NCBI GenBank assembly: GCA_011371515.1
Contig: DRQE01000096.1
Span: 1-7,968, forward strand
Reading direction: 5' to 3'
Source: Deltaproteobacteria bacterium
Lineage (GTDB): Bacteria; Desulfobacterota; GWC2-55-46; DRQE01
DNA length: 7,968 bases
Below the pieces are notes generated by a model. The model made no database searches. It worked only from the letters and a program-made list of their open reading frames with translations, and was not told the origin of the DNA. Shown here in pieces: positions 7,445 through 7,968 of this stretch (positions are counted from its first letter, which is position 1; every line of letters starts with the position of its first letter). A program made the translations under genes and the position numbers.

Positions 7445-7476
7445 AATAATCAAGGGTAGCACAAAACTGTCCCCGC

Positions 7477-7488
7477 GGGCAACTGCCC
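7477..7488. promoter_or_regulatory. GC-rich inverted repeat between the hydrolase and dksA-like promoters
   Basis: GGGCA (7477-7481) and TGCCC (7484-7488) form a perfect dyad with a 2-base centre, overlapping the palindrome CCCGCGGG (7472-7479). It lies 11 bases upstream of the dksA-like -35 and inside the hydrolase leader, standing out against AT-rich surroundings. A shared operator is possible; no function is shown. Confidence 0.3.
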
Positions 7489-7499
7489 AGATAAAAATG

Positions 7500-7527
7500 T
7501 TGACAATATTTTCATATAGTGTATATT
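7500..7527 (+). promoter_or_regulatory. Sigma-70-type promoter of the dksA-like gene
   Basis: A perfect -35 TTGACA (7500-7505) and a -10 TATATT (7522-7527, five of six) are separated by 16 bases in AT-rich DNA. Transcription would start near 7534, giving a leader of about 29 bases that contains AAGGGG (7549-7554), 8 bases before the ATG at 7563. This is the best-matching -35/-10 pair in the window and suggests high housekeeping expression. Confidence 0.75.
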
Positions 7528-7533
7528 TTATCA
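7525..7533 (-). promoter_or_regulatory. Candidate extended -10 promoter of the hydrolase gene
   Basis: The minus strand reads TGATAAAAT: a TGn extension plus TAAAAT (five of six). No clear -35 precedes it. It overlaps the -10 of the divergent dksA-like promoter, so the two promoters could compete for polymerase. Confidence 0.35.
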
Positions 7534-7562
7534 TTCTACAATTACATGAAGGGGTTTGTGTT

Positions 7563-7968
7563 ATGGCTGTTAAGAAGACTGCAAAGGGAAAGAAGACCAC
7601 AGCAAAGAGCGGGGCTGCGAAGAAGCCCAAGAAGAAGTCTTTCAAAAAGGAGATGCTCGAAAGGCTTCTTGAAGAGAAGAAAAAGCTTCTTAATGAGGTA
7701 TCCCAGAAGGTCAGAACCGAGAGTGACGCATCAAAGTTTGAGATAGGTGACATATACGACATAGCAAGTTCTGAGAGGGAAAGAGAGCTCACCCTTATGC
7801 TCGGTGACAGGGAGAGGGAGAAGCTCCACGAGATAGACATGGCACTTGAGCGCCTTCAGGATAAAGACTACGGCATATGTGAGGAATGTGGCGAGCCAAT
7901 AGGCGAGGCACGCCTGAGGGCACTGCCATTCACAAGGGTGTGTGTTGACTGTAAGACCAAGGCAGAAA
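7563..7968 (+). CDS. dksA: DksA/TraR-family RNA polymerase-binding zinc-finger protein, partial at right edge
   Basis: At least 135 residues, running off the window close to its expected end. DksA inserts its coiled coil into the RNA polymerase secondary channel and tunes initiation, usually with ppGpp. The Cys4 zinc finger is C-x2-C-x17-C-x2-C (C106, C109, C127, C130), followed by DCKTKAE like the DCKT of E. coli. The coiled-coil tip DxxDxA is present (D63, D66, A68). All seven residues sit exactly 8 positions earlier than in E. coli DksA (71, 74, 76, 114, 117, 135, 138), so this half aligns without gaps. The N-terminus differs: residues 2-29 contain 13 lysines plus Ala, Gly and Thr, like a histone H1-type tail, in place of the E. 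coli globular start. Residues matching E. coli K98 and R129 are E90 and L121. The ATG at 7563 follows AAGGGG by 8 bases. Confidence 0.9.
   Translation, partial: MAVKKTAKGKKTTAKSGAAKKPKKKSFKKEMLERLLEEKKKLLNEVSQKVRTESDASKFEIGDIYDIASSERERELTLMLGDREREKLHEIDMALERLQDKDYGICEECGEPIGEARLRALPFTRVCVDCKTKAE

Noticed and set aside
7445..7840. Long N-terminal extension of the metallo-hydrolase frame, including an ATG at 7534
   Set aside because: It is antisense to the dksA-like gene and crosses both divergent promoters. The Ser/Leu-rich translation is a shadow of Lys/Glu codons on the other strand.

Overview
The window reads as chromosomal DNA from a Gram-negative bacterium of moderate GC content. A signal-peptide-bearing beta-barrel type outer membrane protein and a DksA-type RNA polymerase factor both point to an outer-membrane lineage. 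The strong use of ATA for Ile and AGG/AGA for Arg, most obvious in uvrB and rimO, together with a long TPR-BTAD regulator, suits an uncultured Nitrospirota- or deltaproteobacteria-like organism. That placement is an impression from codon use and gene style, not a phylogenetic result. I see no tRNA, rRNA, insertion sequence, CRISPR array or phage gene, and no gene-free stretch longer than about 220 bases.

Layout. (1) Positions 1-809, minus strand: the N-terminal 269 residues of a secreted outer membrane protein whose C-terminus lies beyond the left edge. (2) 810-1018: its leader. It holds a heptamer direct repeat with an 11-bp period next to a possible extended -10, a near-perfect Shine-Dalgarno sequence far upstream of the start, and a near-duplicate of the gene's own ribosome binding site. 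(3) 1019-3112, minus strand: a 697-residue regulator with helical TPR-like repeats, then an OmpR/SARP winged helix, then a BTAD domain. (4) 3113-3330: a divergent promoter region. (5) 3331-6728, plus strand: uvrB and rimO overlapping by ATGA, apparently one operon with a leaderless or nearly leaderless uvrB start. (6) 6716-7444, minus strand: a metallo-beta-lactamase-fold hydrolase whose 3' end overlaps rimO by 13 bases. (7) 7445-7562: a compact divergent promoter region. (8) 7563 to the right edge: a DksA-family protein with a lysine-rich N-terminal tail, nearly complete.

How the parts may work together. uvrB (nucleotide excision repair) and rimO (ribosomal protein uS12 methylthiolation) look transcriptionally and translationally coupled. 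The BTAD regulator lies directly upstream of the outer membrane gene on the same strand, and the repeat between them has the 11-bp heptamer geometry that SARP-type and OmpR-type winged helices recognise. The most testable hypothesis here is therefore a local regulator-target pair. The DksA homologue keeps the coiled-coil tip and zinc finger in exact register with E. coli DksA, but it has a histone-like lysine-rich tail and has lost two residues implicated in ppGpp site 2. I found no clear case of an entirely new multi-gene system; the notable points are regulatory and architectural.
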